Below are positions 19,621 to 28,362 of a DNA stretch of 37,993 nucleotides, piece by piece. A model generated the notes under the pieces. The model did no database searches. It was not told where the DNA came from and saw only the letters and a program-made list of their open reading frames with translations. The stretch lies in contig NZ_JAUYOJ010000027.1 in the NCBI RefSeq assembly GCF_030697925.1, positions 1 to 37,993 on the forward strand, written 5' to 3'. The stretch's first letter is position 1; the number at the start of each line of letters is the position of its first letter. Made by a program: the position numbers and the translations under genes. The DNA comes from Phenylobacterium sp. GTDB lineage: Bacteria; Pseudomonadota; Alphaproteobacteria; Caulobacterales; Caulobacteraceae.

Positions 19621-21183
19621 GTGGACACTTCGGACAAGCGCGCCGCGCCGGCCGCGAGCGGCGGCTCGCACAGGGGGATGCAGGACCTCACCACCGGTCC
19701 GATCGGCAAGACCCTGATCATGTTCGCCCTGCCTGTGCTGGGCTCCAACATCCTGCAGTCGCTGAACGGCACGGCCAACGCCATCTGGGTCAGCCACATC
19801 CTGGGGGAGGCGGCGCTCACTGCCACGGTCAACGCCAACAACATCTTCTTCCTGATGCTGGGCGCGGTGTTCGGCATCTCCATGGCCGCCAACCTGCTGA
19901 TCTCCCAATCGGTGGGGGCCAAGGACCTGGCCATGGTCAAGCGGGTGGTGGGTTCGTCGACCAGCTTCTTCCTGCTGCTCTCGCTGGGCGTTGGCGTGGC
20001 CGGCTACCTGCTGACGCCGGCGGTCCTGAAGATCATGCAGACCCCGCCGGACGCCACCCGGGACGCGATCGCCTATCTGCGGGTGATCTTCCTGGCCATG
20101 CCGTTCATGTACTTCTTCTCGTTCGTGATGATGGCCCAGCGCGGCGCGGGCGACTCGCGCACCCCGTTCTATTTCTCGCTGGTGGCCGTCGGCCTCGACG
20201 TGGTCCTGAACCCGCTGCTGATGATCGGCGTCGGCCCCTTGCCGCGCATGGGCATCGCCGGCTCGGCCACCGCCACCCTGATCAGCCAGACGATCACGCT
20301 CATCGCCATGATCGTCTATCTCTACCGCACCAAGTCGGTGCTGATCCTGCGCCGTGGCGAATGGAACCTCCTGAAGCCACAGTTCGAGATCATCCGGACC
20401 CTGGTGGTGAAGGGCTTCCCCATGGCCCTGCAGATGCTGGTCATCTCGGGCGCGGCGGTGGTGATGATCTCATTCGTCAACGGCTACGGCTCGCAGACGG
20501 CGGCCGGCTACGGCGCGGCGATCCAACTCTGGACCTACATCCAGATGCCGGCCATGGCGCTGGGCGCGGCGGTCTCCTCCATGGCCGCCCAGAATGTCGG
20601 CGCCGGCAAGATGGACCGCGTGAACCAGGTGGCCGGCCGCGGCGTGCTGATCGCCGCCGTCATGACCGGCGTCCCGGTCCTGCTGATCTACCTGGTCGAA
20701 CCCTATGTGCTGCGGCTGTTCCTGCCGGCGACCAGTCCGTCCCTGCCGATCGCCATGCACATCAACGCCTATGTGCTGTGGGGCTTCATCCCGTTCGGCA
20801 TGGCCTTCGTGCTGAACGGCATCATCCGCGCCACCGGCTCGGTCTGGCCGCCCCTGCTGGGCCTGCTGATTTCCATGTGGGTGGTGCGCATTCCCTTCGC
20901 CCAGATGCTGGAGCCCTATCTGGGCGCCGACGCCATCTGGTGGAGCTTCCCCCTGGGTTCGATGGTGTCGCTGGTGCTGGCGGCTGGCTACTTCCGCTTC
21001 GGCGGCTGGCGCAAGGCCAGGCTGATGGGCGGCATACCCCGCGGCGCGGCGCCCGACACCGGCCTCGGCCCGCCGTCCCTGGCCGAGGAGAGCGAGGCCG
21101 TCGAGGCCGCCAGCCGGGCGCAGGACGAGCCTAGGGCTGCGTCAGGGCCGCGTAGGTCAAGGTCCGAAGCTCCCGCCGAATAG
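19621..21183 (+). CDS. MATE family efflux transporter
   Basis: A 520-residue multidrug and toxin extrusion protein. After about 20 hydrophilic residues comes MQDLTTGPIGKTLIMFALPVL-type sequence, then 12 membrane segments in two similar halves, and a roughly 50-residue charged tail. I chose GTG 19621 because GGGGAG lies 5 nt upstream; ATG 19678 would start exactly at the conserved MQDLT. MATE proteins export cationic drugs or metabolites by Na+ or H+ antiport. Its last 53 bp overlap the 3' end of the opposite beta-lactamase-fold gene, and the extra tail is encoded there. The 222-bp gap to the divergent rmlD gene shows nothing I can name. Confidence 0.9.
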   Translation: MDTSDKRAAPAASGGSHRGMQDLTTGPIGKTLIMFALPVLGSNILQSLNGTANAIWVSHILGEAALTATVNANNIFFLMLGAVFGISMAANLLISQSVGAKDLAMVKRVVGSSTSFFLLLSLGVGVAGYLLTPAVLKIMQTPPDATRDAIAYLRVIFLAMPFMYFFSFVMMAQRGAGDSRTPFYFSLVAVGLDVVLNPLLMIGVGPLPRMGIAGSATATLISQTITLIAMIVYLYRTKSVLILRRGEWNLLKPQFEIIRTLVVKGFPMALQMLVISGAAVVMISFVNGYGSQTAAGYGAAIQLWTYIQMPAMALGAAVSSMAAQNVGAGKMDRVNQVAGRGVLIAAVMTGVPVLLIYLVEPYVLRLFLPATSPSLPIAMHINAYVLWGFIPFGMAFVLNGIIRATGSVWPPLLGLLISMWVVRIPFAQMLEPYLGADAIWWSFPLGSMVSLVLAAGYFRFGGWRKARLMGGIPRGAAPDTGLGPPSLAEESEAVEAASRAQDEPRAASGPRRSRSEAPAE

Positions 21184-22351
21184 GATAGGTGCTGGACGGA
21201 AGGACCTGGGTCATGAACACCACCTGGATGTCCTCCACCGGATCGATCCAGAAGGCCGTGGAGGCCGCGCCGCCCCAGTAGTACTCGCCCGGGCTGGAGG
21301 GCAGCATGGCCGCGACCGGGTCGAAGGTGACGGCGAAGCCGAGCCCGAACCCGACCCCGGCGTTGGTCGCCTCCGAGAACAGCGACCGCGAGAGCTTGGT
21401 CAGGTCCTGGCCGCCGGGCAGGTGGTTCGAGGCCATCAGCTTGAGCGTCCTGGGCGCGATCAGCCGCTGGCCGTTCAGCTCGCCGCCCGCCCCCAGCATC
21501 CTGCAGAAGGCCATGTAGTCCTTGGCCGTCGAGACCAGGCCGCCGCCGCCAGAGTGGAAGTCGGGCGCCTTGAGGTAGGGGCTGGTCTCCGGATCGTCCT
21601 GCAGCTCCAGGCCGCCGCGAGGGGTGGCGTTGTAGCAGGCGGCGAACCGGGGCCGCTGGGCCTCGCGGACCTGGAAGCCGGTGTCGGTCATGCCCAGGGG
21701 ATCGAAGATCCGCTGCTGCAGGTAGGTCTGGAACGGCTGGCCGGAGATCCGTTCGATCAGCACCCCCAGCACGTCGGTGGAGACCGAGTAGTTCCAGGCC
21801 TCCCCCGGCGAGAACTCCAGGGGCAGCTTGGCTAGGTGGTCGACGAAGGCCGCCATGTCACCGTCGCCGGTGGTCCCGCCGATCTTCAGCTTGCGATAGG
21901 CGGCGTCGACATTGGTGCGGCTCTGGAAGCCGTAGGTCAGGCCCGAGGTGTGGCGCAGCAGGTCGACCATCTGCATCGGCCGCGTGGGCGGCGTGGTCAT
22001 GAACTGCGGCGCCACACCGGCGGCGAACACGCCCAGGTCCTTCCATTCCGGAATGAACTTCGCCACCGGATCGTCCAGGGCCACCAGGCCCTCCTCGACC
22101 AGCATCATGAAGGCGATGCTCGTGATCGGCTTGGTCATCGAATAGATGCGGAAGACGGTGTCGGTGGCCACCGGCTTGCCCCGCTCCCGGTCGGCTAGGC
22201 CCAGGACCGCCTCGTGGACCAATTCACCGCGCCGCGCGATCTGGAGCTGGGCGCCGGGCAGGCGGCCGGGCTCGATGTAGCGGGTCTGCAGGAAGCGATC
22301 GATCTTCGCCAGGCGTTCGCTGGAAAAGCCGTGCTTCTCGGGCCGGGTCAT
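21131..22351 (-). CDS. serine hydrolase of the beta-lactamase / family VIII esterase fold
   Basis: A 406-residue protein. The nucleophile motif SMTK gives Ser71 and Lys74, the Tyr motif is YSV with Tyr188 (class C lactamases have YSN), and the third motif appears as HSGGG, not KTG. That combination fits family VIII carboxylesterases better than true beta-lactamases. There is no signal peptide, so it is probably cytoplasmic, also unlike a lactamase. The start at 22351 has GGAGAGG upstream; a longer in-frame start at 22411 adds a poorly conserved lead. Substrate unknown. Confidence 0.85.
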   Translation of the reverse strand: MTRPEKHGFSSERLAKIDRFLQTRYIEPGRLPGAQLQIARRGELVHEAVLGLADRERGKPVATDTVFRIYSMTKPITSIAFMMLVEEGLVALDDPVAKFIPEWKDLGVFAAGVAPQFMTTPPTRPMQMVDLLRHTSGLTYGFQSRTNVDAAYRKLKIGGTTGDGDMAAFVDHLAKLPLEFSPGEAWNYSVSTDVLGVLIERISGQPFQTYLQQRIFDPLGMTDTGFQVREAQRPRFAACYNATPRGGLELQDDPETSPYLKAPDFHSGGGGLVSTAKDYMAFCRMLGAGGELNGQRLIAPRTLKLMASNHLPGGQDLTKLSRSLFSEATNAGVGFGLGFAVTFDPVAAMLPSSPGEYYWGGAASTAFWIDPVEDIQVVFMTQVLPSSTYPIRRELRTLTYAALTQP

Positions 22352-22486
22352 GCGGGCGTCCTCTCCGGTGGGTCTGCTCACACCGTGCCGGGTGCGAGGC
22401 CCTTGTTTCAACAGTAAGTTCGCGCGGCGGGCCGCCAGCGGAGAGGGCGGATGCTAGAAAAATCGCCGTGACCGGCGAAGCGGACG

Positions 22487-22515
22487 TTGCGTCAGGCAAA
22501 CAAGCGTTTGATAAT
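22487..22515 (+). promoter_or_regulatory. promoter of the acyl-CoA dehydrogenase gene with a PsrA/FadR-like operator in its spacer
   Basis: TTGCGT (22487-22492) and GATAAT (22510-22515) are 17 nt apart, a standard sigma-70 layout. The spacer contains the perfect dyad CAAAC-AAGC-GTTTG (22497-22510), which fits the (C/G)AAAC-N(2-4)-GTTT(C/G) consensus of PsrA. A repressor here would block polymerase. The rest of the 284-bp gap holds a loose inverted repeat around CGGTATG (about 22519 and 22580) and the GGGAGG ribosome binding site just before the start. Confidence 0.6.
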
Positions 22516-22635
22516 GTCGGTATGCGCGACGGCCTAAGCGGCTGTCGCGCCGCGATATTTCCGGACGGCGGCGACAATCGACATACCGCATTTATGAAAA
22601 ATACCCGCGCAAGGCGGGCATATGGGAGGCCCTAG

Positions 22636-23964
22636 ATGGCTTGGGATTTTGAAACCGACCCCGAATTCCAGAAGAAGCTCGACTGGATCGAGGACTTCAT
22701 GCGCGAGGAGGTCGAGCCCCTCAGTCACCTGGGCATGGCCGCCCATGGTCCGCTGGGCCGCGAGAAGTTCATCAAGCCGCTGCAGCAGAAGGTGAAGGAC
22801 CAGGGCCTGTGGGCCTGCCACCTCGGCCCCGAACTGGGCGGTCAGGGTTACGGCCAACTCAAGCTCGGCCTGATGAACGAGAAGCTGGGCCGCAACGGCA
22901 TGGCGCCCACCGTGTTCGGCTGCCAGGCGCCCGACACCGGCAACGCCGAGATCATCGCCCACTACGGCACCGACAAGCAGAAGGAGCAGTACCTCTGGCC
23001 GCTGCTGAACGGCGATATCCGCTCGGCCTTCTCCATGTCCGAGCCGACGGGCGGCTCCGATCCCCTGACCTTCAAGACCCGCGCCGTGCTGGACGGGAAC
23101 GAGTGGGTGATCAACGGCGAGAAGTGGTTCTCCACCAACGCCCGCTGGTCGAAGGTGCTGGTGCTCTATGCGGTCACCGACCCCGACGCCAAGGACCCCT
23201 ACCGCCGGACCTCGATCTTCCTGGTCCCCACCGACACTCCCGGCGTGGAGATCATCCGCAATGTGGGCGTCGGCGGCGGCGGCGAGATCGGCGGCGGGTC
23301 GGAGGGCTATGTCCGCTACACCGACGTTCGGCTGCCCTATGAAGCCCTGCTGGGCGAGCGCGGCGCGGCTTTCGTCATCGCCCAGGTCCGCCTGGGCGGC
23401 GGCCGGGTCCACCACGCCATGCGCACGGTGGGCGCCTGCAAGCACGCGCTGGACCTGATGTGCCAGCGGGCGGTCTCGCGCAGCACTCGCGACGGCAAGC
23501 TCGGCGACCTGCAGATGGTCCAGGCCGACATCGCCGACTCGTGGATCGCCCTGGAGAGCTTCCGCCTGCTGGTGCTGCGCACCGCCTGGCTGATCGACAA
23601 GCACAAGGACTACAACCTGGTGCGCAAGGACATCGCCGCCATCAAGGTGATGATGCCCAAGGTCTATAACGACATCGCCATGAAGGCCGCCCACCTGCAC
23701 GGCGCGCTGGGGGTCTCCAACGAGATGCCCTTCATGCACATGGTGACCTCGAGCCTGGTCATGGGCATCGCCGACGGCCCCACCGAGGTCCACAAGGTGA
23801 CGCTGGCCAAGCAGGTGCTGAAGGACTACCGGCCCGACAACGACCTCTTCCCGAAGTACCACATCCCCCGTCTGCGCGAGGCGGCCGAGGAGAAGTACGG
23901 GGCCGAGCTGGCCGAGATCAAGGAAGGCTACGCTAAGCTGCGCCGCGAGTCGGCTCCGGCCTAG
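22636..23964 (+). CDS. acyl-CoA dehydrogenase
   Basis: A 442-residue flavoenzyme. It has the N-terminal helical domain, the middle beta domain with FSMSEPTGGSDP and WVINGEKWFSTNA, and the C-terminal helical domain. Near the end, ADGPTEVHK (379-387) occupies the place of the catalytic-base region, in the style of the ACAD11-like group. It makes the trans-2-enoyl-CoA double bond and passes electrons to ETF. GGGAGG lies 6-11 nt before the ATG. It is the first gene behind a predicted repressed promoter; the acyl-CoA synthetase comes next. Confidence 0.93.
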   Translation: MAWDFETDPEFQKKLDWIEDFMREEVEPLSHLGMAAHGPLGREKFIKPLQQKVKDQGLWACHLGPELGGQGYGQLKLGLMNEKLGRNGMAPTVFGCQAPDTGNAEIIAHYGTDKQKEQYLWPLLNGDIRSAFSMSEPTGGSDPLTFKTRAVLDGNEWVINGEKWFSTNARWSKVLVLYAVTDPDAKDPYRRTSIFLVPTDTPGVEIIRNVGVGGGGEIGGGSEGYVRYTDVRLPYEALLGERGAAFVIAQVRLGGGRVHHAMRTVGACKHALDLMCQRAVSRSTRDGKLGDLQMVQADIADSWIALESFRLLVLRTAWLIDKHKDYNLVRKDIAAIKVMMPKVYNDIAMKAAHLHGALGVSNEMPFMHMVTSSLVMGIADGPTEVHKVTLAKQVLKDYRPDNDLFPKYHIPRLREAAEEKYGAELAEIKEGYAKLRRESAPA

Positions 23965-24018
23965 ACAGGCTTGCTGACGCGCCTTGCTTTCCGCAGGGCG
24001 CGACTTGGCACTAGGGTG

Positions 24019-24061
24019 GGGCGGCCCCGGATTTCGGGGCCGCCCTTCGCATTTTTATTTT
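24019..24061 (+). terminator. strong hairpin and T-run before the acyl-CoA synthetase gene
   Basis: GGGCGGCCCCG (24019-24029) and CGGGGCCGCCC (24035-24045) form a perfect 11-bp stem with a 5-nt loop, followed by TTCGC and a T-rich run (24051-24061). It looks like an intrinsic terminator after the dehydrogenase gene. The next start codon is only 19 nt past the T-run, so it may act as an attenuator. Confidence 0.75.
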
Positions 24062-24079
24062 CCGGATTTCAGAGACCCC

Positions 24080-25825
24080 ATGTCCGACGCTCCCGCCTGG
24101 CCCGTCATGTCCATTGCGCAGGCCCACGCTGCGCTCACCGCGCCCGGCGCGCGGTTCGAGATCGAAGAGCTGTCCATCCGCGGGATCGTGACCCGCACCT
24201 GGAAGAACGCCCCGCCGACCCTGCGCGACATCTTTCTCAACGGCCGCACCTTCAAGGACCGCGAGTTCCTGGTCTACGAGAACGACCGCGCCACCTTCGA
24301 GGCCTTCGCCCGCGCCACTCTGACCCTGGCCCACCGGCTGCAGGCCGACGGCGTGCGCAAGGGCGACCGGGTCGCCGTGATCATGCGCAATCTGCCCGAA
24401 TGGCCGGTGGCCTTCTGGGCCGGCGTCCTGGTCGGCGCCATCGTCACCCCGCTGAACGCCTGGTGGACCGGGCCGGAGCTGGAATACGGCCTGGCTGATT
24501 CCGGGACCAAGGTCGCCATCGTCGACGACGAGCGGCTGGCGCGGATCGTCGATTCCCTGGGAAACCTCCCGGCGCTGGAGAAGATCTACGTCCCGCGCCT
24601 GGCCGACACGCCTAGCGATCCGATGATCGCGCGGCTGGAGGACGTGATCGGCGCGGTCAACGCCTGGGGCGACCTGTCTGACCTGGCCCTTCCCGATGTG
24701 GAGCTGGCGCCCGAGGACGACGCCACCATCCTCTACACCTCGGGCACCACCGGAAAGCCCAAGGGCGCGCTGGGCACCCACCGCAACATGACCTCGAACG
24801 TCATGGCCGGCGGCATCTCCGCGGCGCGCAACTTCCTGCGGGCCGGCCAGCCCCTGCCGGAGTCCGACCCCCACAAACTGCCGCAGCGGAGCAACCTGAT
24901 CCTGGTGCCGCTGTTCCACGCCACCGGCCTGTCTGCGAACCTGTCCCCGGCCATGAACTCGGGCGGCAAGATCGTGTTGATGCGCCGCTTCGAGGCCGAG
25001 CAGGCCATGCAGCTCATCGAGCGCGAGAAGGTCAACGGCACCGGCGGCGTGCCGACCATCGCCTGGCAGCTCATTGAGCATCCGGCCCGGCCGAAATACG
25101 ACCTCTCGTCCCTGCAGTCGCTGTCCTATGGCGGCGCCCCCTCGGCGCCCGAACTGGTCCGCAAGATCGTCGAGACCTTCCCGGCCTCCCAGCCCGGCAA
25201 CGGCTGGGGCATGACCGAGACCACCGCCACCTTCACCAGCCACCTCGGCAAGGATTACGAGAACCGTCCCGACAGCGCCGGTCCGGCCGCCCCGGTGGGC
25301 GAGATGCATGTCCGCGACCCTGCCGACGGCAAGACGATCCTGCCGCCGGGCTCGGTCGGCGAGCTGTGGGTCAAGGGTCCGCAGGTGGTGAAGCTCTATT
25401 GGAACAAGCCGCAGGCCACGGCCGAGACCTTCCAGGACGGGTGGCTGCGCACCGGCGACCTGGCGCGGATTGACGAGGAGGGCTTCCTGTTCATCGTCGA
25501 CCGGGCCAAGGACATGCTGATCCGCGGCGGGGAAAACATCTACTGCGTCGAGGTGGAGAATGTGCTGTACGACCACCCCGACGTGATGGACGCCGCCCTG
25601 GTCGGCATCCCACACAAGACGCTGGGAGAGGAGCCGGGGGCCGTGGTCCATCTGAAGCCGGGCGGAACGGCCGACGAGGCGGAGCTCCGCGCCTTCGTGC
25701 GCGAGCGGCTGGCGGGCTTCAAGGTGCCGGTGAGGGTGGTGTTCCTGCCGCAGACCCTGCCGCGCAACGCCAATGGGAAGATCGTGAAGACCGAGCTGAA
25801 GAAGATCTTCGAGACCGCGGCATGA
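24080..25825 (+). CDS. AMP-forming acyl-CoA synthetase
   Basis: A 581-residue member of the adenylate-forming family. The ATP loop YTSGTTGKPKG is at 219-229; NGWGMTET is the A5 motif, GWLRTGDLARIDEEG the A7 region and DRAKDMLIRGGENIY the A8 hinge; Lys567 in NANGKIVK is the catalytic lysine. It activates a fatty or related carboxylic acid to the CoA ester. I chose ATG 24080 because the longer frame runs back through the upstream hairpin. Its stop overlaps the start of the FMN reductase gene (ATGA). It supplies the substrate for the dehydrogenase upstream; chain-length preference is unknown. Confidence 0.92.
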   Translation: MSDAPAWPVMSIAQAHAALTAPGARFEIEELSIRGIVTRTWKNAPPTLRDIFLNGRTFKDREFLVYENDRATFEAFARATLTLAHRLQADGVRKGDRVAVIMRNLPEWPVAFWAGVLVGAIVTPLNAWWTGPELEYGLADSGTKVAIVDDERLARIVDSLGNLPALEKIYVPRLADTPSDPMIARLEDVIGAVNAWGDLSDLALPDVELAPEDDATILYTSGTTGKPKGALGTHRNMTSNVMAGGISAARNFLRAGQPLPESDPHKLPQRSNLILVPLFHATGLSANLSPAMNSGGKIVLMRRFEAEQAMQLIEREKVNGTGGVPTIAWQLIEHPARPKYDLSSLQSLSYGGAPSAPELVRKIVETFPASQPGNGWGMTETTATFTSHLGKDYENRPDSAGPAAPVGEMHVRDPADGKTILPPGSVGELWVKGPQVVKLYWNKPQATAETFQDGWLRTGDLARIDEEGFLFIVDRAKDMLIRGGENIYCVEVENVLYDHPDVMDAALVGIPHKTLGEEPGAVVHLKPGGTADEAELRAFVRERLAGFKVPVRVVFLPQTLPRNANGKIVKTELKKIFETAA

Positions 25826-26394
25826 GCCAGGCGCCCCTGATCCTCGGCATCGGCGGCACGGTCCGGTCGGGGTCCTCCACCGAGAAGGCCCTGGTCGTGG
25901 CCCTGCGCGCGGCCGAGGCCGGGGGCGCGCGCACCCGGTTGCTAGGCGGCCCGTTCCTGGCGTCGCTGCCGATCTTCGATCCGGGTCCCGGCGGCCCCAC
26001 CCCCGAGCAGGCGGTGCTGGTCGCCGCTGTCCGCGAGGCCGACGGTCTGATCATCGCCACGCCGGGGTATCACGGCTCGCTCTCGGGCGTGGTCAAGAAC
26101 GCGCTGGACACCCTGGAGCTGCTGAGCGGCGACGAGCGTCCCTATTTCAGCGGTCGCCCGGTGGGGGTGGTGGTCACCGCCAACGGCTGGCAGGCGGGCG
26201 GTACGACATTGACCGCGGTGCGTTCGATCATACATGCCATGCGGGGCTGGCCGACGCCGTTCGGGGCGGCCCTCAACGCGACCGCCGAATCCTTCGACAC
26301 CGAGGGCTGTCCCACGGATCCGAAGGACGGCTGGCAACTGACCACAGTGGGCGAACAGGTTCTGGAGTTCGCCAAGATGAAAGCCGGCACATGA
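25822..26394 (+). CDS. NADPH-dependent FMN reductase family protein
   Basis: A 190-residue flavodoxin-like reductase. GGTVRSGSST (11-20) is the phosphate-binding loop, and ATPGYHGSLSGVVKNALD (79-96) is the signature of this family. It reduces FMN or other acceptors with NAD(P)H, possibly supplying reduced flavin to a monooxygenase. It overlaps both neighbours by ATGA, so it is translationally coupled with the acyl-CoA synthetase before it and ribB after it. Confidence 0.88.
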   Translation: MSQAPLILGIGGTVRSGSSTEKALVVALRAAEAGGARTRLLGGPFLASLPIFDPGPGGPTPEQAVLVAAVREADGLIIATPGYHGSLSGVVKNALDTLELLSGDERPYFSGRPVGVVVTANGWQAGGTTLTAVRSIIHAMRGWPTPFGAALNATAESFDTEGCPTDPKDGWQLTTVGEQVLEFAKMKAGT

Positions 26395-27542
26395 CAGGTT
26401 CCCGCCTCGTGACACCCGCCAACGGTTCCGGTTCCGGCGAAGCGGCCCACGAATCCGCGATCTCGCCGATCGAGGACATCATCGAGGACGCCCGCAACGG
26501 TCGCCCCTACATCCTGGTCGATGCCGAGGACCGAGAGAACGAGGGCGACGTCATCATCCCGGCCCAGTTCGCCACCCCCGACCAGATCAACTTCATGGCC
26601 AAGCACGCGCGGGGTCTGATCTGCCTCTCCATTACGGCCGAGCGGGCGCGCGCGCTGCGCCTGCCCCCCATGGCCATGGACAACCAGTCAGGCCACGGCA
26701 CCGCCTTCACCGTCTCGGTCGAGGCCCGTGAAGGGGTGACCACCGGCATCTCGGCCCATGACCGCGCCCACACCATCGCCGTCGCCGTCGACCCGACCAA
26801 GGGCGCCGACGACATCGTCTCGCCCGGCCACGTCTTTCCGCTGGTGGCCAAGGACGGCGGCGTCCTGGTCCGCGCCGGCCACACCGAAGCCGCCGTCGAC
26901 ATCAGCCGCATGGCCGGCCTCAACCCGGCGGGCGTGATCTGCGAGATCATGAAGGACGACGGGTCCATGGCCCGCCTGCCGGACCTGATCGGCTTCGCCC
27001 AGCTCCACGGCCTGAAGATCGGCACCATCGCCGACCTGATCGCCTATCGCCGCCGCACCGAGCGCCAGGTGGAGCGGGTGCTGGAGACGCCGTTCGACTC
27101 GACCTTCGGCGGGCGGTTCCGGATGGTCATCTACCGCAACATCATCGACAAGACCGAGCACGTGGTTCTGACCAAGGGCAAGATCGATCCCGACAAGCCG
27201 ACCCTGGTGCGCATGCACCGCGTCGACTTCGCCGCCGACATGCTGGGCCATAAGGAACAGCGGCGCGACTACGTGCCGCGCGCCCTCAAGGCCATCGCGG
27301 ACTATGACGGCGCCGGCGTGGCGGTGTTCATCCGTGACTCAAACCCGTCCTGGCTGTCTGAACGCTACGGGGCCGAGCCCGGCGCCGACCACGGGGCCAA
27401 TGTGCTGCGCGACTACGGCGTGGGCGCCCAGATCCTGCTGGACCTCGGGGTGCGCGACATGGAGCTGTTGTCCAACTCGGCCACCGTCCTGCCGGGCTCG
27501 GGCGGCTACGGCCTGAGGATCGTCGGCCGCCGGCCGCTCTAG
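26391..27542 (+). CDS. ribB: 3,4-dihydroxy-2-butanone-4-phosphate synthase with degenerate GTP cyclohydrolase II domain (RibBX type)
   Basis: A 383-residue two-domain protein. The N-terminal RibB domain (about 24-222) has the acidic metal and substrate loop EDRENEGD (46-53), GHTEAAVD with His164, and ICEIM with Glu185, so it should make the 4-carbon riboflavin precursor from ribulose-5-phosphate. The C-terminal domain keeps the GTP cyclohydrolase II shape (RDYGVGAQILLDLGVRDMELLSN) but contains no cysteine from residue 210 on, so the three zinc ligands of RibA are absent and this half cannot be a normal cyclohydrolase. It is coupled by ATGA to the FMN reductase gene. The stop shares the CTAG with the converging methyltransferase gene. 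Confidence 0.88.
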   Translation: MTGSRLVTPANGSGSGEAAHESAISPIEDIIEDARNGRPYILVDAEDRENEGDVIIPAQFATPDQINFMAKHARGLICLSITAERARALRLPPMAMDNQSGHGTAFTVSVEAREGVTTGISAHDRAHTIAVAVDPTKGADDIVSPGHVFPLVAKDGGVLVRAGHTEAAVDISRMAGLNPAGVICEIMKDDGSMARLPDLIGFAQLHGLKIGTIADLIAYRRRTERQVERVLETPFDSTFGGRFRMVIYRNIIDKTEHVVLTKGKIDPDKPTLVRMHRVDFAADMLGHKEQRRDYVPRALKAIADYDGAGVAVFIRDSNPSWLSERYGAEPGADHGANVLRDYGVGAQILLDLGVRDMELLSNSATVLPGSGGYGLRIVGRRPL

Positions 27543-28312
27543 CCGAACCAGCCCCGCTTGCGGGGCGCGGGCTCTTCGCCGGCGCGGAACACCCATTGCG
27601 GCCAGACCTGTTCGGAATGCAGGCGGCGCGCCATGACCAGCTCCTCCACCGCCTCGGTGGCGCCGATGCAGGAGGGCGTGTCGGCGTCGTCATAGGCGAC
27701 ATAGCCGCCCCGGGTCATGAACGGCCAGACCGCGTCCTGGGCGTATTTCACGCCGGAATAGATGTCGCAGTCGATGTGCGCCAGGCCGAAGCTTGGCTTG
27801 GTCTTGGCGATCCCCGGGAAGGTGTCCTGGAACAGACCCTTGACCACCACCAGATTGGTGAGGCCCAGCGCGTCGCGGCGAGCGACCAGGGCCTCGTAGG
27901 AGCTGTCGCCGAAATCGCCCTTGCCGTGCAGGTCGCGGGCGGCGTCGGTGGCGGGCATCCCCTCATAGGTGTCCAGGGCGTAGACCTTGGCGCCCGGCGC
28001 CACGTCGTTGAGCACCCGGGCCATGAACAGCGCATTGCCGCCGCGGTACGAGCCGAACTCGATAACGTCCTTCCCGGCCAGTCCCTCGAAGAACGAGGTC
28101 AGGATCAGGAACAGGTTCATCCGCTTGGCTTCCAGCATCACCGACCAGCCGTCGGCGGCCTCCAGGCCGGCCTGATAGAGCGGATGGTGCGCCACTAGGT
28201 CGGCGACGCCGGCGTGCATCAGGCCCCAGCCGCGTTGATAGCCGTCGCGGGCGGAGCGGCCGCCCTTGAGCGTCGCCGGAGTGTCGATCTCGGGAAGCGG
28301 AATGAGGCCCAT
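27539..28312 (-). CDS. TylF/MycF-family O-methyltransferase-like protein
   Basis: A 257-residue class I SAM-dependent methyltransferase. EFGSYRGGN (85-93) is the SAM loop, DTYEGMP (114-120) is characteristic of TylF/MycF, and HIDCDIY (179-185) with YDDAD (from 207) supplies metal ligands. TylF enzymes methylate sugar hydroxyls of macrolides, but in non-producers the family is linked with surface sugars. No antibiotic cluster is nearby. The ribosome binding site is weak. It overlaps the converging ribB by 4 bp. Confidence 0.85.
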   Translation of the reverse strand: MGLIPLPEIDTPATLKGGRSARDGYQRGWGLMHAGVADLVAHHPLYQAGLEAADGWSVMLEAKRMNLFLILTSFFEGLAGKDVIEFGSYRGGNALFMARVLNDVAPGAKVYALDTYEGMPATDAARDLHGKGDFGDSSYEALVARRDALGLTNLVVVKGLFQDTFPGIAKTKPSFGLAHIDCDIYSGVKYAQDAVWPFMTRGGYVAYDDADTPSCIGATEAVEELVMARRLHSEQVWPQWVFRAGEEPAPRKRGWFG

Positions 28313-28362
28313 GGCGTCTTGCTATGGGCGTGCGGGGCGCGGCGCAATCCCCGATAGCGGCG

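Noticed and set aside
21131..22351. Antibiotic-resistance beta-lactamase
   Set aside because: No signal peptide, YSV instead of YSN and HSGGG instead of KTG; an esterase of the same fold is more likely.
27539..28312. Part of a macrolide biosynthesis cluster because of the TylF-like gene
   Set aside because: No polyketide, glycosyltransferase or deoxysugar operon is nearby; the neighbours are housekeeping genes.
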